The notes beneath the pieces were generated by a model that had not been told where the DNA came from, did no database searches, and saw only the letters and a list, made by a program, of their open reading frames with translations. Positions 1-11,660 of a stretch of DNA of 64,000 nt are shown here, piece by piece. The position numbers were made by a program, and so were the translations under genes. Positions within the stretch are counted from its first letter, which is position 1, and each line of letters starts with the position of its first letter. The DNA is from Glebionis coronaria (Eukaryota; Streptophyta; Magnoliopsida; Asterales; Asteraceae), in contig CM046882.1 of assembly GCA_025667525.1 (NCBI GenBank), forward strand, positions 522,438,618-522,502,617, in the 5' to 3' direction.

Positions 1-1689
1 GTACCTCCGTAACTAGTACATAAACTGGTCATGCTTGTATATAATGCTCAGACAATTTATTTAGTTATTAACATGATTACTGATAAGCTTAAACACATAC
101 TAGGGAAAACATTTGGCTGAAGACGGGGAATCCTAATCATACATAGAAAGGAAGTCCTTACTGAAAGGACGGGAACTCCGTACCTCGTGTCCAGTAATAA
201 AATAAGACTGAAAGCTGAAAGATCTACTCCGATTTCACGGTTACTACATAAATAAAGGACGTGATATGAGTTGTTTGTTCATGGTATACGTTACTTGTTT
301 ATAGTTTGATTACTTGTTCATGACTTGAATTACTTGTTCATTATTTATCGTGTCCTTCCTTCTTTATTAGTCATAACCAAAATGTCTTAAAGCTATCCGT
401 AGTTTACAAACTATGTTGACTCCTGATTCATCTATACAAACATAGAATTTCCTATCAATATTATTAGTGCAAGCTTTTCTTTACTTTGTATATCAACTTG
501 ACTACATATTCATAATTGACTAATATTAGCCTTAAGTGTGATTGGTTTAAAATTTCAAAACTCTTTGCCTACGTATGTAATTTAAAACACAATAATGAAC
601 AAAATGTTAAGGATAAAACCCACGGTTCATAAAAAATATATACTAGTTCTTTAAACTTCCATGTAAAATCGCCAAAATGGTAGATCAACTTGACTAGACG
701 TTTATTAAGTGAGTTGACTAATCTAAAATCTTTTAGTGTAGTCTACGTTAGTTATTTTTAAAACATGTAAGTAAAACCAACTTATCTATGTACGTATATA
801 TATAACATATTAGCATATTATGAGGGTGACATAGATTAATATGGTTTAAGGACTACCTCATGGCTGCTATACAAGAACGAGTGATAGGAGCAACCGATCT
901 CGAAATCAAACGCGAAGACAAGCACCAATTCAAATGCGGACGTATGACCGAAACCCAATCCGCACGAACATAAACAGTATCCAAATGCGAACGACAAACC
1001 CAATGGAAATTCTAACTCGGACAACATTGGAAACCGTTTCCGAACTCTGATTTGCACTAGAATATATAGTGTTTTTCCGTAAGGTAATTTTATACTTTTA
1101 GGGTTCGAGGAAATATATTATAACAAATAGTATGGGCCGAGAATTCGGGCTTCATCTACGCGTGATTTTTAGAACTTATATTTAAGTCATTCCATATAGT
1201 AACTGACTCATGCCTTAACTCTTATTTATGGAATGACAATTTCCATCTTTTTTTATAAGGAGGTAATATAGGCAACTAGAATATTGTTCCTTTATAGTTT
1301 ATAATTTGTCTACTGATAATTCATGATTAGACGTCTAAAACTCTTCCCAAATTGATTATCACATTTGAATGCAAGTCCATATCTCAGAATGTTGACTCGT
1401 GATCAATGGCAAGTTTTACATTTACATGTTTTTTTATTTAACTTGTACAAAATGAAGTGGTTTGAAAGTATTGCTAGTTTATTTTATTAGTGGTAGGGCT
1501 TTGAGCCTTTTAGTCTTGTAAGGTTTATTAGCTAATAGGAAGCCCTTTCACTTATTTAGTTCATGTCATGATTTGTTTATTAAGCGTAATGCTTGTCGTG
1601 TACATTTAATATACTTGAATGCTTGTCGTGAATCAATTAATTAAAACTGTTAACTAATTCGTAATTTCATGTATTTAATATTTGTAGGT
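1..1689. other. AT-rich sequence with no recognisable gene
   Basis: No open frame of convincing length or composition is present. The longest frame (836-1057, minus) has no recognisable domain. The stretch lies immediately left of polypurine-type sequence of a minus-strand LTR element at 1690-1800, so it may be its LTR or downstream flank. I could not match its ends to a second LTR copy, so this is inference only. Confidence 0.4.
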
Positions 1690-1800
1690 TTTAACTCTTC
1701 CCCTCTAAAAAGAATAATCCGTCCTCGAATTAAAGATACGACTATACCGGGTTTTACAATTCTTCCCCTCTAAAAAGGAGAAATTAGTCCTCGAATTAAA
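1690..1800 (-). other. Polypurine-tract-like region of an LTR element, duplicated
   Basis: On the minus strand this reads as two near-copies, about 65 bp apart, of a segment containing ATTCGAGGAC followed by AGAGGGGAAGA and then TGTAAAACCC or the related GTTAAAACCT. An ending of this form, with an ATTCGAGGAC-like stretch, a polypurine tract and then a TG start, is usual at the 3' end of plant Ty3/gypsy elements. It supports a minus-strand gypsy remnant covering much of the left edge. Confidence 0.5.
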
Positions 1801-3560
1801 GGTAATAAGCTGATGACGTTATAAAAGCTGAAAGGACACATATGCTGAAAGAGCATGAAGGATGCAAGGACATATTAGCTGAAGGATCGTTCGTCCTTGA
1901 TTTAGAACATGATGCTGCCGAAAGGGTATAAACGTGACATGACTGAAGAGGACATGGAACGTAACATGGCTGAAAGAACTTAACTGGATTTATTGAAGGA
2001 AAAGGATGAGAGGTCAGGATGGACTCCTCCGTTCCGAGTGGCTTCCCGCTCGAAACTACTCCTTCAAAGGTCTAAACACAATGAAAATCTTGTTTCTGAT
2101 GACCCTGTCCTGACTGCTGAAATAGTTTCTGGCTCCATACTTAAGATGGATTTTCTGAATCTGATAGAATGAAATATGCTATAGCATGTAGTATACATGA
2201 AATGGTACGTACAATATCGTGAAAGGATAACATTTATATCTCTGAGAAAGCTGTTGAAAACATATAAGGACGAACTACGTGAACAATTGTGAACGTGCTA
2301 CGTGAGCAATTGTGAACGTGGTTCGTGATCATAAAAGGATTTCTGTGCATTAAATATATCATGAATGTGATACGTGAAACATACTATGGACGTGATACTA
2401 GACATATCGTGAACGTATGCTGACTGAGGAAGGAATGCCAGACGATACGGCCTGAGACTGAAACATCTGCCTGTGTATGGAAAAACTGTGCTAAACTTGA
2501 GTCTGGTTTCTTAAGCTTCTGTAACCGTATTCGGTAGTAAACTGTGAAATGTGTATCGCGAAATGGTACACGAACTTGAACGTGAACAATGTTATGAACG
2601 CTAATGTGAGCTTATATCATGAGATAACACGAAACATGAACTGAAACAACATCATACAACGACTAGGACGTAAACGTGAAAGTGAAATAAACGTGAACGT
2701 GAATGTGAACGTACACGTGATCGTGAACATGAACGTGAGCGTGATTCGCGAACGCTAATTTCCATCTGACAAGATTGTTGATGGAATACCTTGGAATCAT
2801 ACGATCTATTTCTGAATTTCCTGCGGATTTGTTACTGCGTAGTCATCTCGGATAAAAGAAGACGTGTAGGCTGGGTTAACTGGTTAACAATGAATTAGAT
2901 AGCATCATACTTCTTATGAGTCTGTGGTAAATTGATAACAATCTCTATGGAGTCTTGTCTCTTTTCTTCTCAGAAATCTCTAAGGATTGTAGTAAATCAA
3001 TACATGACAGCGTTCTATCTTGAACCTACGGTATGTCAGGCATCGAGATATGAACATAGTTGCATCAATGTGTGATACTGCTTCTATCAAAATTCTGCCT
3101 GGGATTATGGGACATTCTGGTAGAAATCTGGTTAAATAGTTATGGAAGAATTTTTAGTGAGTACTGTCAGCAATTTCTGCGATAGCAGTCAATTGAGTTC
3201 TAGAAGAGTTTGTACTTCGTCACAGGCGTCGATTTTAACCATCTAGTGATGGCCTTCATCTTTGCAGGACTGTCTGAAATTTCTTCTGCTAAAATAGGGT
3301 GGCTCAGAAATGCCACCTCGTTCATCTGGAACTCACATCTGGAAAGTTGCGTATATAATTTCCTCCTATCAGAAAATCTACAGGATCGTAAAAAGATGAT
3401 TCCCATGTTCTTCTCTAGAAGTTAGGAGATCAGGGTGTTATCAAAGAACATACTGACGATTTTGTCAACGAGGTCGTAAAAAATTTTATTCATAAATTTC
3501 ATACTATAGCTGGATCATTAGGGAGCTCAAAAGTATAATTCAAAACTTTAGAGAGACTAT
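1801..3560. other. Decayed retroelement interior, low complexity
   Basis: No conserved pol domain is visible. The stretch contains recurring CTGAAAGGA-like words (1830-1990) and a degenerate GTGAAC/ACGTGA repeat, densest at about 2280-2760. It lies between the polypurine-like region and a gag fragment of the same orientation, so it is probably the gutted interior of a minus-strand gypsy element. Confidence 0.4.
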
Positions 3561-3616
3561 AACGTGTGCAACAGCAGTCCGGAAAACATCAAGTTCTTCT
3601 CTCACCACTACTGGTG

Positions 3617-3880
3617 TCACGGTTGCGAATTGTTCTGGAAGACATCATCATCATCGTCTTCGGGATCAACATCATCATCATCGTCTTCGGGATCAACAAA
3701 TGGGTTTTCAGACTCTTCATCTTCAGTACCCTGACCGTTCTGCCTGTTCACCAACTGATTCATCCGGTCAGTAAATTGATCAAAGAATTGATCCATTCGC
3801 TCCTCCATTTTTGCTATAACACGCTGCTCCAATTCTTGTTCATACACATCCTGAACATTCCCAGTTCTTCTTGGATGCAT
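3617..3880 (-). pseudogene. Gag N-terminal fragment of a Ty3/gypsy element
   Basis: An 87-codon minus-strand frame starts MHPRRTGNV, is rich in Glu and Gln, contains a helical ERMDQFFDQFTDRMNQL stretch, and ends in two copies of an acidic DPEDDDDD repeat encoded by ATC/TCG triplets. Gag proteins of plant gypsy elements commonly begin with a basic MxPRR start and an ERM-rich helix. The start lies 18 bp after a primer-binding-site-like sequence. No downstream gag, protease or RT domain follows in frame, so this is a truncated remnant. Family assignment below the gypsy level is not possible. Confidence 0.55.
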
Positions 3881-3897
3881 GTTAATCAGGAACTTTA

Positions 3898-3910
3898 GCT
3901 CTTGATACCA
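3898..3910 (-). other. Primer-binding-site-like sequence (tRNA-iMet)
   Basis: The minus strand reads TGGTATCAAGAGC, the usual initiator-Met PBS TGGTATCAGAGC with one inserted A. It lies between the gag fragment start at 3880 and an LTR-like stretch that begins near 3916. Confidence 0.55.
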
Positions 3911-3915
3911 ACTAA

Positions 3916-4360
3916 TGTAGGGTAAAAAAAGATAAATAAAAAAGATAACAAATTGAATCTGTTGATTTCAACGAATACCAGAAATAATCCTCCAACTATC
4001 ATAGATTCAATAGAATACCGATAATTAGGAAACTCCAACAAACGTTGATTCAAACGAATACCGGTTATTAGGATGAAAATCAAACAATAAACCCTAATCC
4101 GGGCTTAAGTCAATTAACAAATGACTAAAAGTCTGTAATTTTAATTCGTAACACAAAACCCCAAGCCCGAAATTTATAGGATAAACTTAACTTGGAGAAT
4201 AATTTAACAAATTATTCTAGAAAACTAAAATAAGAAAAATAAATAAAATGTATACATAAAAATAATATCCAACAAACATAAACATAATGCTCATGCATTA
4301 GTTAAAGAAACTAAATAAAAGACATAGACCACCAGACAAATAATACTCCTGCATCAAAAT
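3916..4360 (-). repeat. Probable 5' LTR of the minus-strand gypsy remnant
   Basis: AT-rich sequence between the PBS-like site and the point near 4375 where similarity to the 3' flank of the paralogous germin-like genes begins. The outer boundary is uncertain because no second full copy was found in the window. A TG start is visible at 3916 on the plus strand. Confidence 0.35.
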
Positions 4361-4477
4361 TCTCATAGATGATGTGTGTTATACCAAACTGGAACCAAGA
4401 AAATAACAATGACATTCAACAAGAAAATAATAGTGTGCACATGAAATTAGGACATTATATTGTAGTCCTGTAGGGGA

Positions 4478-5104
4478 TTAGTTAGTTCCACCAAGAACAG
4501 TCTTGAGTTTCCTCACAGTGGCACTATCAAGGAAAGTAGTCTTCCCCACCAATGATGACGGTAAGTCATTTGCAAACAATGCAAAATCAGTTATCTGTAG
4601 ACCAGGTGACGCGCTACTAAAGCTTGCAAATGCAACCGCTGGAACTCCACCAGCATTCAATTGGAAATGCAACAACCCTTTTGGGAAAACCATGATATCA
4701 CCCATCTTTAGAGTCTTAATGTAAACAATATTAGCAAGGAGATAAAACCGGCCAATAACCCCTTGTGTCACTAAAAGTATCTCAAAACCACCTGGGTGTG
4801 TGTGTATTGGGATCACACCACCAGGGGCTAGGTCCAACCGTGCAATGGAGATCCCAAGCCCATTAACTCTTGGAAGTTAAGCAGCAAATGCTGGAGTAAC
4901 TGTTGCTTTGATGATGTTGGATGTGTTTACTGCATAGTTTAGGCTGCTAGACACAAAGTCTTCAATAGTGACATTTGCGGGTGACTTGCAAGAATAGCCC
5001 CCCGGGATTTTTGCGCCTTTTACGTCTGCAACACAAAAATCTTGTACTGCTGCATGAGTGGAGATGGTGAAGAGAGATGAAACTATCAAGAAAATGTGAA
5101 TCAT
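4478..5104 (-). pseudogene. Germin-like protein pseudogene (copy B1)
   Basis: Minus-strand germin-like gene of the ABP19/ABP20 type. The start is ATG at 5104-5102, followed by a signal peptide ending ...THAAVQDFC. The frame is cut by a nonsense codon at 4877-4879, where CAA (Gln) of the other copies has become TAA. A second lesion at about 4728-4757 (3 bp missing overall, with a locally shifted frame) replaces the conserved KAGFISSAN stretch. The metal-binding HTHPGGxE segment is still readable, but the Met before it is Ile and a Phe replaces the usual Ser. In family terms the product would have been a secreted cupin. As it stands it cannot make a full protein. The 5' flank was split by a MITE insertion at 5198. 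Confidence 0.93.
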
Positions 5105-5590
5105 TTTCACAATAGAGTTTATGATATAATATTAGAAGTATTAGTAGATGTGTAGTAGGTGATATATCTTGAGGTGATGTTAGAAATGTTATATATACAC
5201 AACAAAATAAATGACATTTACTTATTAAAAGTTTTGCTTACTAATAAGATTTATAATTATTTAAGTCATTATAACTTTTTCTTATGATATGAACCAGATC
5301 GATTAGGATAATAAAGATAGAGTAATTGACGCTCGAGAGGTCGAATAAGCTCTCCCAATTAACTAAGAAAACAATAAACCAAAATAAACAATATTCATAT
5401 TTCTCTGCATATCTCATATTACAGCCCTGTCCTTTATATATACTATATAGTTAACTTATTCAAGGTAAGTAAATAAAGTAAATAAACTAATTATTTAACT
5501 AATATTAATAATAATATGCCATATTGTATCAATACTCCGCCCCACAAAAACACCTTGTCCTCAAGGTGTTGGTATCTTGCCTGATGTGAT

Positions 5591-6232
5591 TCAAGGATCC
5601 CAAGTTCTTCGTTTTATCCCCTTTGTACTCTTTAAGAGAAAGCAGGAGGCTTGGTATATGTTTTTGAGCTTTCTTGTGCAGACTCGTAATTCTTCATGTG
5701 AATCTGACCTTTCAAATCCAGTGCCAAGTGAGGTACCTAGCTTTGTAGGTTTTCTGGTTTGGACATGTGCCACCACAAACTTATTCCAAAACAACCTTGC
5801 CTTCACCTTCCTGTTAGGACTCTGCTGATTTATTTGGACTCCCACTGAATGGACTTCTCCTTCATGCTCAATCTCTTCTTTTAATGCATTTATTCTTCCT
5901 TAAAATTTCTCAAACCTCGATGAGCAATCTTGACGTGCCTGTGTTAAAGATTCCTTCATTTGTGTTAAAGAATCAATCATTTGAGAATGGTGCAACGAGA
6001 ACGTGGATTGTAACCGTTCCACCATCTCTGTGGCCTGATTCCATTGATTCCATTCTTCACGCCTTTGATTCCATTGATGCTATTCTTCACGCCTTTGATT
6101 CCATTCATGCCATTCTTGACACCTCTGATTCCATTGATGCCATTCTTGACACCTTTGATTCCATTGATGCCATTCTTTACACCTTTGATTCCATTGATGC
6201 CATTCTTGCCACCTTTGTGCTTCTGCTTCCAT
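5591..6232 (-). pseudogene. Gag-like ORF with Trp-rich EWHQWNQR repeats, broken
   Basis: Reading the minus strand from ATG at 6232-6230 gives about 214 codons to TGA at 5593-5591, interrupted by TAG at 6082-6080 and TAA at 5904-5902. The first ~70 codons are a 30-bp tandem repeat (plus-strand 6037-6220, about six units) encoding a ten-residue repeat around EWHQWNQR(C/R). A helical segment follows, then a Lys/Arg-rich tail. It is the only ORF of the small LTR element and starts just after the PBS, the position of gag. I do not recognise a Pfam-level family; the gag-like role is inferred from position and length only. Confidence 0.55.
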
Positions 6233-6521
6233 TCCAGTAACTTACTTTTTTCTGATGAACAGTAACCGACGATGAACATTAACCGATGAACAGTTTTTTT
6301 TAAACCCTAGAATCGAAACAACTCTGATACTAATTGATATGAACCAAATCGATTAGGATAATAAAGATAGAGTAATCGAGGTCGAATAAGCTCTCCCAAT
6401 TAACTAAGAAAACAATAAACCAAAATAAACAATATTCATATTTCTCTACATATCTCATATTACAGCTCTGTCCTCTATATATACTATATTGTTAACTTAT
6501 TCATTAAGACAATAATAGAAA

Positions 6522-6905
6522 GGGCTAATTACCCAAATAGACCCCTTTTTAAGTGGATTTGCCAAAATAGCCTAAGCGACTTTAAAGTTCCATATATAGA
6601 CCAAGCGACCTCAAGCTACCTTATTCAACCTTATGCTACATTAAGCTACTCTAAGCTACTTTAAGCTACCTAAGCGACTTTAATATTAAATTAATAAAAT
6701 TACTATTCATCCTAAGAAAGTACTCTTTTTGTGTAAGAAATGTGTAAGTGTACTTTTTTATGCAACTTTTATTTTAATTAATTAAAATTGAATTTTATTT
6801 ATATTATAATTAAAAAAAAAACTATTTTATATTTAGTAAAACTAAATTTATTTTTATGCGACTTTCGGTTGCACAGTGATTTTGACACTATTTTGCACAG
6901 TGTTT
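6522..6905 (+). repeat. Left terminal inverted repeat region of the MULE
   Basis: Long, imperfect TIR pairing with about 33175-33594. It contains GCGACTT at 6576, 6674 and 6858, a variant GCGACCT at 6605, and a run of AAGCTAC words between 6611 and 6670. The right end carries the complementary AAGTCGC and GTAGCAT words. Confidence 0.8.
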
Positions 6906-7197
6906 TTGCCAGGTATTTTGAACTACTTGCACCCTAGGTCTGCCACCTTTTTCACCCAACCCACACATCTCTGACGATCCATCCACATTAATCTCACACA
7001 AACACCTTTCTGACGATCCATCCACCTCCAAACCTTACCCCAATCCTTACCCCAATGACCCAATCCTTACCCCACTATTAATCATTCAAGAAGTTTGATA
7101 ATTGTTAATCCGCCTAATTAATATCGATCCCCCAAATCTGTATCTATCTTTGATAATGTGCAGTTTCAATCCGGTGTAAATCAATTTCGTAATAGAG
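6906..7197 (+). promoter_or_regulatory. Leader/promoter region of the left Ulp1 gene
   Basis: A gene-free stretch between TIR and first ATG. It contains a direct duplication of TCTGACGATCCATCCAC (about 6970 and 7010) and three copies of CCAATCCTTACCCC-like words at about 7037-7073. Related CCATC-rich sequence is seen in reverse complement near 32920-32950 upstream of the right Ulp1 gene, so the two gene starts appear to share leader sequence. Confidence 0.45.
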
Positions 7198-8305
7198 ATG
7201 GATCCAATGGAGATTGGTCCAATGCCGAACTACGACGCGAAGGTAAGCCTTAGATCCAAGATGAAGTTTTTACCTATAATCAAGGCTAAACTTAAACAAA
7301 ACCCCGCACGCCATTTATGTTTTAGAAACACTGTTTTTGGTCCATGGTTAGATGTTAATAATGACCAAAATGACAACCACTTGCTCAATTATATCCTACA
7401 ACAACAAGAAATTGTAGATGTTCCCAGTAGCGATTGTCCCCCTTTTATCTTTAACATTGGTGGTCATAATCTTACTTTTGGGCGAAATGAGTTTTGTTTA
7501 GTGACTGGTTTTAGGTGTGGTGATGTATCTTTAGCATATAACCAAAATAGCTCATTCTGTTCCCGTGTATTTCCTGAAAAAAATGGTTAAATGTTAAGTC
7601 TAGAGAGTTATTGGAGATTATTCAGAATGAAAAAAAATGGGCTGAATTAGAAGATATGGATGCAGTTAGGGTTTGTTTATTGTTTCTAGAGGAGGTTGTG
7701 TTTATGGGACGTGAGGAGTTTTTAAATATTCCAAAGCATGTACTTTGTCTTGTTGATGATATTGACGCATGGAATGAGTATCCCTGGGGAGAATTCATGT
7801 GGCAGTATTATTATGAGAGGACATTGAATTTGGTTCCGAGATATGCTGCCAGACGTTATAAGAGCAACACCCCTAGTATGCACATGGGAACATATAATCT
7901 CAATGGCTTTCAATGGGCCCTCAAGGTCATTTGTTCTACCTTTTTTATTAAAGTGATAATGCTGCCAAACATGCCCAACATTTAAAGTTAGCTTTTGTTT
8001 TGTTTATGCAGATGTGGATACTAGAAACATTCCCCAATAGCCATATTTGGTGGAGACAAGTACCAGGCAGAATTCCACGTGGATTTGGTTGGAAAAATGA
8101 CAGGAGGTTTCGTAAGATTGATTACCCCTTGCTCTTCCCACATGTAAAGTGTTTATTTCACTGACAATATTATATACCCTTTCTTTTTATTATTTTATAT
8201 TTACATCATTTAATTATTATGTATTAGGAGATTCTCCCTACGTTTGTGCTCATTCCAACTGAAGAAGAGTTGAGGCAGACATGGCTTATACGTAGTATTG
8301 CTTTC

Positions 8306-9051
8306 TGTTGGGAATCTAAACCTGTTAGATTCCCTCTTCATTGATTTAAAACATAATTAGGCTGATAGATAGTCCCTTGCCTGTGCCTAGGAGGCAGGCA
8401 AGTTCCGCAAGACTCACAGAGATCCGAGTCTCTGTGAGCAACCTCAGAGGAGTCCATGTCAGAGACATTGTCAGGGAAGTCGAAGATTACCTGAAGACAT
8501 ACTCCTTGGCTGTGATGGATAACAGCCAAGATGTATTAGGGACTCTGAGGGGTTGAGAGTTAACAGGGGTGGCAATACCCTGATAACTCTCAGCACACTT
8601 TGGACATGCTATTTGTGTGTTCGAGAATATGAAGAATAAGGAAACTGTTTTGGACAACTGTTCCTTAAAGCATAATGGAAGACTACCAAGAATAGAAGGA
8701 CATCATGTGACTGATGTGGGAACTTGTAAAAGCTTGTGTAGTCGACATCAAGTACTGTTCAAGTCAACCTCGTAACACTATAAATAGGATGTGTATCCTT
8801 GCATTAAGATTCAACACTTTGAGATATTAAGAACATTAGTGCGTGTAACTTAGTGAATCAAACAGCTACGACTGTATTCATAAGTTAAGGTTTATTGTTG
8901 TTCAAAGTGTGCACAACACATTGTCATCAAACGGTGTTATCCATAACACTTGTAATTCTTTATTATACAATAATAAGATTACGTTTGAAAAGTAATACCT
9001 TGTGTTGATTAAGTTAAGATTAGGGTTTCTCGCATTGATTAGGGACTTTCA
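8306..9051 (+). repeat. 5' LTR of the SIRE-type Copia element
   Basis: 746 bp, TG...CA ends. A TATA box TATAAATA at 8779-8786 probably marks the U3 promoter, about 350 bp before the gag ATG. Confidence 0.95.
8779..8786 (+). promoter_or_regulatory. TATA box in the 5' LTR
   Basis: TATAAATA in the context ACACTATAAATAGGATG, conserved in the 3' LTR near 20213. It is the best candidate core promoter for the genomic RNA. Confidence 0.6.
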
Positions 9052-9053
9052 AT

Positions 9054-9065
9054 TGGTATCAGAGC
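9054..9065 (+). other. Primer binding site, tRNA-iMet
   Basis: TGGTATCAGAGC, two bases after the LTR end; complementary to the 3' end of plant initiator methionine tRNA. Confidence 0.95.
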
Positions 9066-9125
9066 GGTGTTTGATATTAAAACCTTCAAGAAACATCGTT
9101 CTCCGTTTTATAATCAAGATCCACC

Positions 9126-11660
9126 ATGCCGGAAACCTCTAGCCCACACTCACCTACCAGAAACCCATCTTCACCAAGACTTACCGCCCCACCAAATGAC
9201 GATGATCTACCCCAACTTCTTGACTCAAGAGGTGGATCACACGTAACCAGTGTACCAGTCTTTGATGAAGAAGATTTTGCCAGTTGGAAGAGTCAATTTC
9301 TTGTGTACCTTGATGGACTTGAACCTTTTCTCTTAGAAATTTTAGAAAATGGTCCATATATTCCCATGGCACTTACTTCTACTGAAGAAAACCCTCTTCC
9401 CAAGCCTGTCAAACAATGGACTGCAGCTGATAGGAAATTAGCAAACCAAGATAAACGTCTCAAAAGCATCATAATTTCCTGTCTTCCAAAGCATATCATG
9501 AAGTCTGTCATTCAGTGTCCCACAGCCAAACAAATGTGGACAGACCTCATTCTTGGCCATGAAGGACCCTCTGAAACAAGAGAGACAAAGATTCAGGCAC
9601 TCAGACTTCAGTTTAATGCCTTTAAGTCTCTTGAAGGTGAAAAAGTTCAGCAAACCTATACTAGGCTGAAGATTCTTCTAAATGACCTCGCTATGAATGA
9701 TGTTACTATTGGTCAAGCTGAGATCAATGCCACTTTTGTCAACAGCCTTCCAAGAAAGTGGCTGAGCATGAATCAGACTCAGAGAGCTAACAACTCAATC
9801 AAAAATGACACCCTTGCTCAGCTCTATGGAAAGTACAATTATGAAGAAGGGCTGATCGATACTATCTACAAATCAGAGACTGAAAGATTTGTAGTCCAAG
9901 GAGCATCTTCCAAAGCTTTGATCTCTGCATCACATCCTCTTGACAGCGATTCAGATATTGAAGAAGATACCCGTAGCAGCCAAGAGTTCTTGTCAGACCT
10001 CAATGCAGAATTTCATGAAAGAGCACTGCTAGCAAACCAAAGAAGATACTACAAAAGATCTGGAAGAGTAGGATCAGCTAGCAAACCAACTGACAGGTCA
10101 AAAGAAACATGTTTTGCCTGTGGAAAGCTTGGACATTTTCATAAAGAATGTCCCTCCACCAAAACATCCTCACCCTCTTATCCATCATCTTCATCCAAAC
10201 CCTACAAGTTCAAACAACATAACAACTCATCTCAATCCAATTCTTCAGACACTGAGAAGAAAGATTACAAAAATAAGTACAAGGCACTTAAAGCTGAGTT
10301 AGAACAGATGAACTTGAAGATTGAAGCTATGTCCAAAAAGAAAGGTGGTGAAAAAAAGGCTGAGAAAGGGTTGGTTGCTGAAAACTATGATTGGAATGAT
10401 GAACCATTGACTTCAGATGAAGAAGACACCACAAGAGTCAGGGCTTTTATGGCAATAGCTGAGGATGAACCAGCTGTTGGAAAAGGTGATGCAAGATCAG
10501 GACAATGGGTCGACATCACAATGAAAAAGGTACACAGGCTTCTATCTATGACTGATTGTGATGAATGTAAGCATGTCCTTGATTACACCATTGTTGACTT
10601 GCACTTTGTTGAGGAACAAAGAAAGAACCTACTTGACAAGTTTCACTCTGTTAAAACTGAAATGATTAATGCTAAGGCTGAATGTGAAACTCTCAGGCGG
10701 GTTAACTTAGAAAAAATATCCCTGCAAAATGAAGTAGCTAGATTAACCTTGAAAAACTTAGCCTTAAATGATCAAGTCACTGAATTAAACAAAGTTATTG
10801 AAAAATGGCTGTGTGCTAGGTTTACTATTGATGAATTGCTTAGGGATGAAGTGCCTGCTGACTTAAACAGGGATATAACTGCTAAGCATAAAAAGCTGAG
10901 GATTATCACCAAACCCAAAGACATTGTCTTTAAATCTACAGAGACTATTCATATGTCAGATACCTCTTTGACTAATGACCCTGTCTCTGAAGATGTGGCT
11001 GAGCTTCCACCCTTGCCCAAACTCTCTGGAGTTGAACCTAGCAGTTCTTCTAGATCTGCTAAGGATGAACTTAAGATAGATATTGAGAATCCTCCAGCCA
11101 AAGTTTTTCGTGTGCCTGCTAAACCAACTGGTAAACAAGTAGCCTTTAAGCCTGTTTCTACTAAAGCTGTGAATAAGGTTGACCCCACCACTGAAGATCG
11201 CCTGTTGTCTCTTATGAAAGAAGTAGAACTCTTGAAACAACACATTAAGCCTTCCGCTGAATGCTCTACTTCTCATGAACCTAAGTCAGTCCTAGGTGAA
11301 CCCAAAAGGGAAAGGTTAATCAAACCTTATTGCAATGTTTGTAAGAATACTCACCACTCGACCTTAGATCATGACAGACACATGGCAGCTAAAAGAGCTC
11401 AGACACCCTCTAGGGACAGACCACAGAGTTCCAAAAGACAACAGGGAAATTACAATTCTTATCCTCCCTGTAAATTCTGTGGGTTCACAGACCATCACTC
11501 AGACGAGTGTGGTGACTTCCCTGGGTGTGATATCTGTGGGAGTTATAACCATGAAACTATGAACTGTCCATCCCAACGCCAAAAGTTTTTCAGGAACACA
11601 AGAGTTGCTAACAAGCAATTCAGGGAACCCACTGGAAAGTGGGTTCACCATAGGAACTAA
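9126..11660 (+). CDS. gag: Gag polyprotein of the SIRE-type Copia element
   Basis: 844 codons, uninterrupted, with a good ATG context (CCACCATGC). Residues ~40-260 carry the UBN2-type Copia gag core ([38 protein letters not shown]). A CCHC zinc knuckle [14 protein letters not shown] starts at residue 329. A long coiled-coil middle (residues ~380-590) and two more Cys/His clusters near the C-terminus (CNVCKNTHH and [14 protein letters not shown]) follow. Function: assembly of virus-like particles and RNA packaging. It ends in TAA at 11658-11660, and pol continues in the -1 frame. No lesion seen. Confidence 0.95.
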   Translation: MPETSSPHSPTRNPSSPRLTAPPNDDDLPQLLDSRGGSHVTSVPVFDEEDFASWKSQFLVYLDGLEPFLLEILENGPYIPMALTSTEENPLPKPVKQWTAADRKLANQDKRLKSIIISCLPKHIMKSVIQCPTAKQMWTDLILGHEGPSETRETKIQALRLQFNAFKSLEGEKVQQTYTRLKILLNDLAMNDVTIGQAEINATFVNSLPRKWLSMNQTQRANNSIKNDTLAQLYGKYNYEEGLIDTIYKSETERFVVQGASSKALISASHPLDSDSDIEEDTRSSQEFLSDLNAEFHERALLANQRRYYKRSGRVGSASKPTDRSKETCFACGKLGHFHKECPSTKTSSPSYPSSSSKPYKFKQHNNSSQSNSSDTEKKDYKNKYKALKAELEQMNLKIEAMSKKKGGEKKAEKGLVAENYDWNDEPLTSDEEDTTRVRAFMAIAEDEPAVGKGDARSGQWVDITMKKVHRLLSMTDCDECKHVLDYTIVDLHFVEEQRKNLLDKFHSVKTEMINAKAECETLRRVNLEKISLQNEVARLTLKNLALNDQVTELNKVIEKWLCARFTIDELLRDEVPADLNRDITAKHKKLRIITKPKDIVFKSTETIHMSDTSLTNDPVSEDVAELPPLPKLSGVEPSSSSRSAKDELKIDIENPPAKVFRVPAKPTGKQVAFKPVSTKAVNKVDPTTEDRLLSLMKEVELLKQHIKPSAECSTSHEPKSVLGEPKRERLIKPYCNVCKNTHHSTLDHDRHMAAKRAQTPSRDRPQSSKRQQGNYNSYPPCKFCGFTDHHSDECGDFPGCDICGSYNHETMNCPSQRQKFFRNTRVANKQFREPTGKWVHHRN

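Noticed and set aside
836..1057. 73-codon minus-strand ORF at the left edge
   Set aside because: Cys/Phe-rich with no family pattern, not linked to any neighbouring gene; chance ORF.
3210..3425. Overlapping ORFs on both strands near 3.2-3.4 kb
   Set aside because: Short, mutually antisense, no motif; lies in decayed retroelement interior.
5977..6265. Repetitive ORFs in other frames over the 30-bp tandem repeat
   Set aside because: Any 30-bp repeat without stops gives open frames in several phases. The minus frame from 6232 is preferred because it begins after the PBS and continues into non-repeat sequence.
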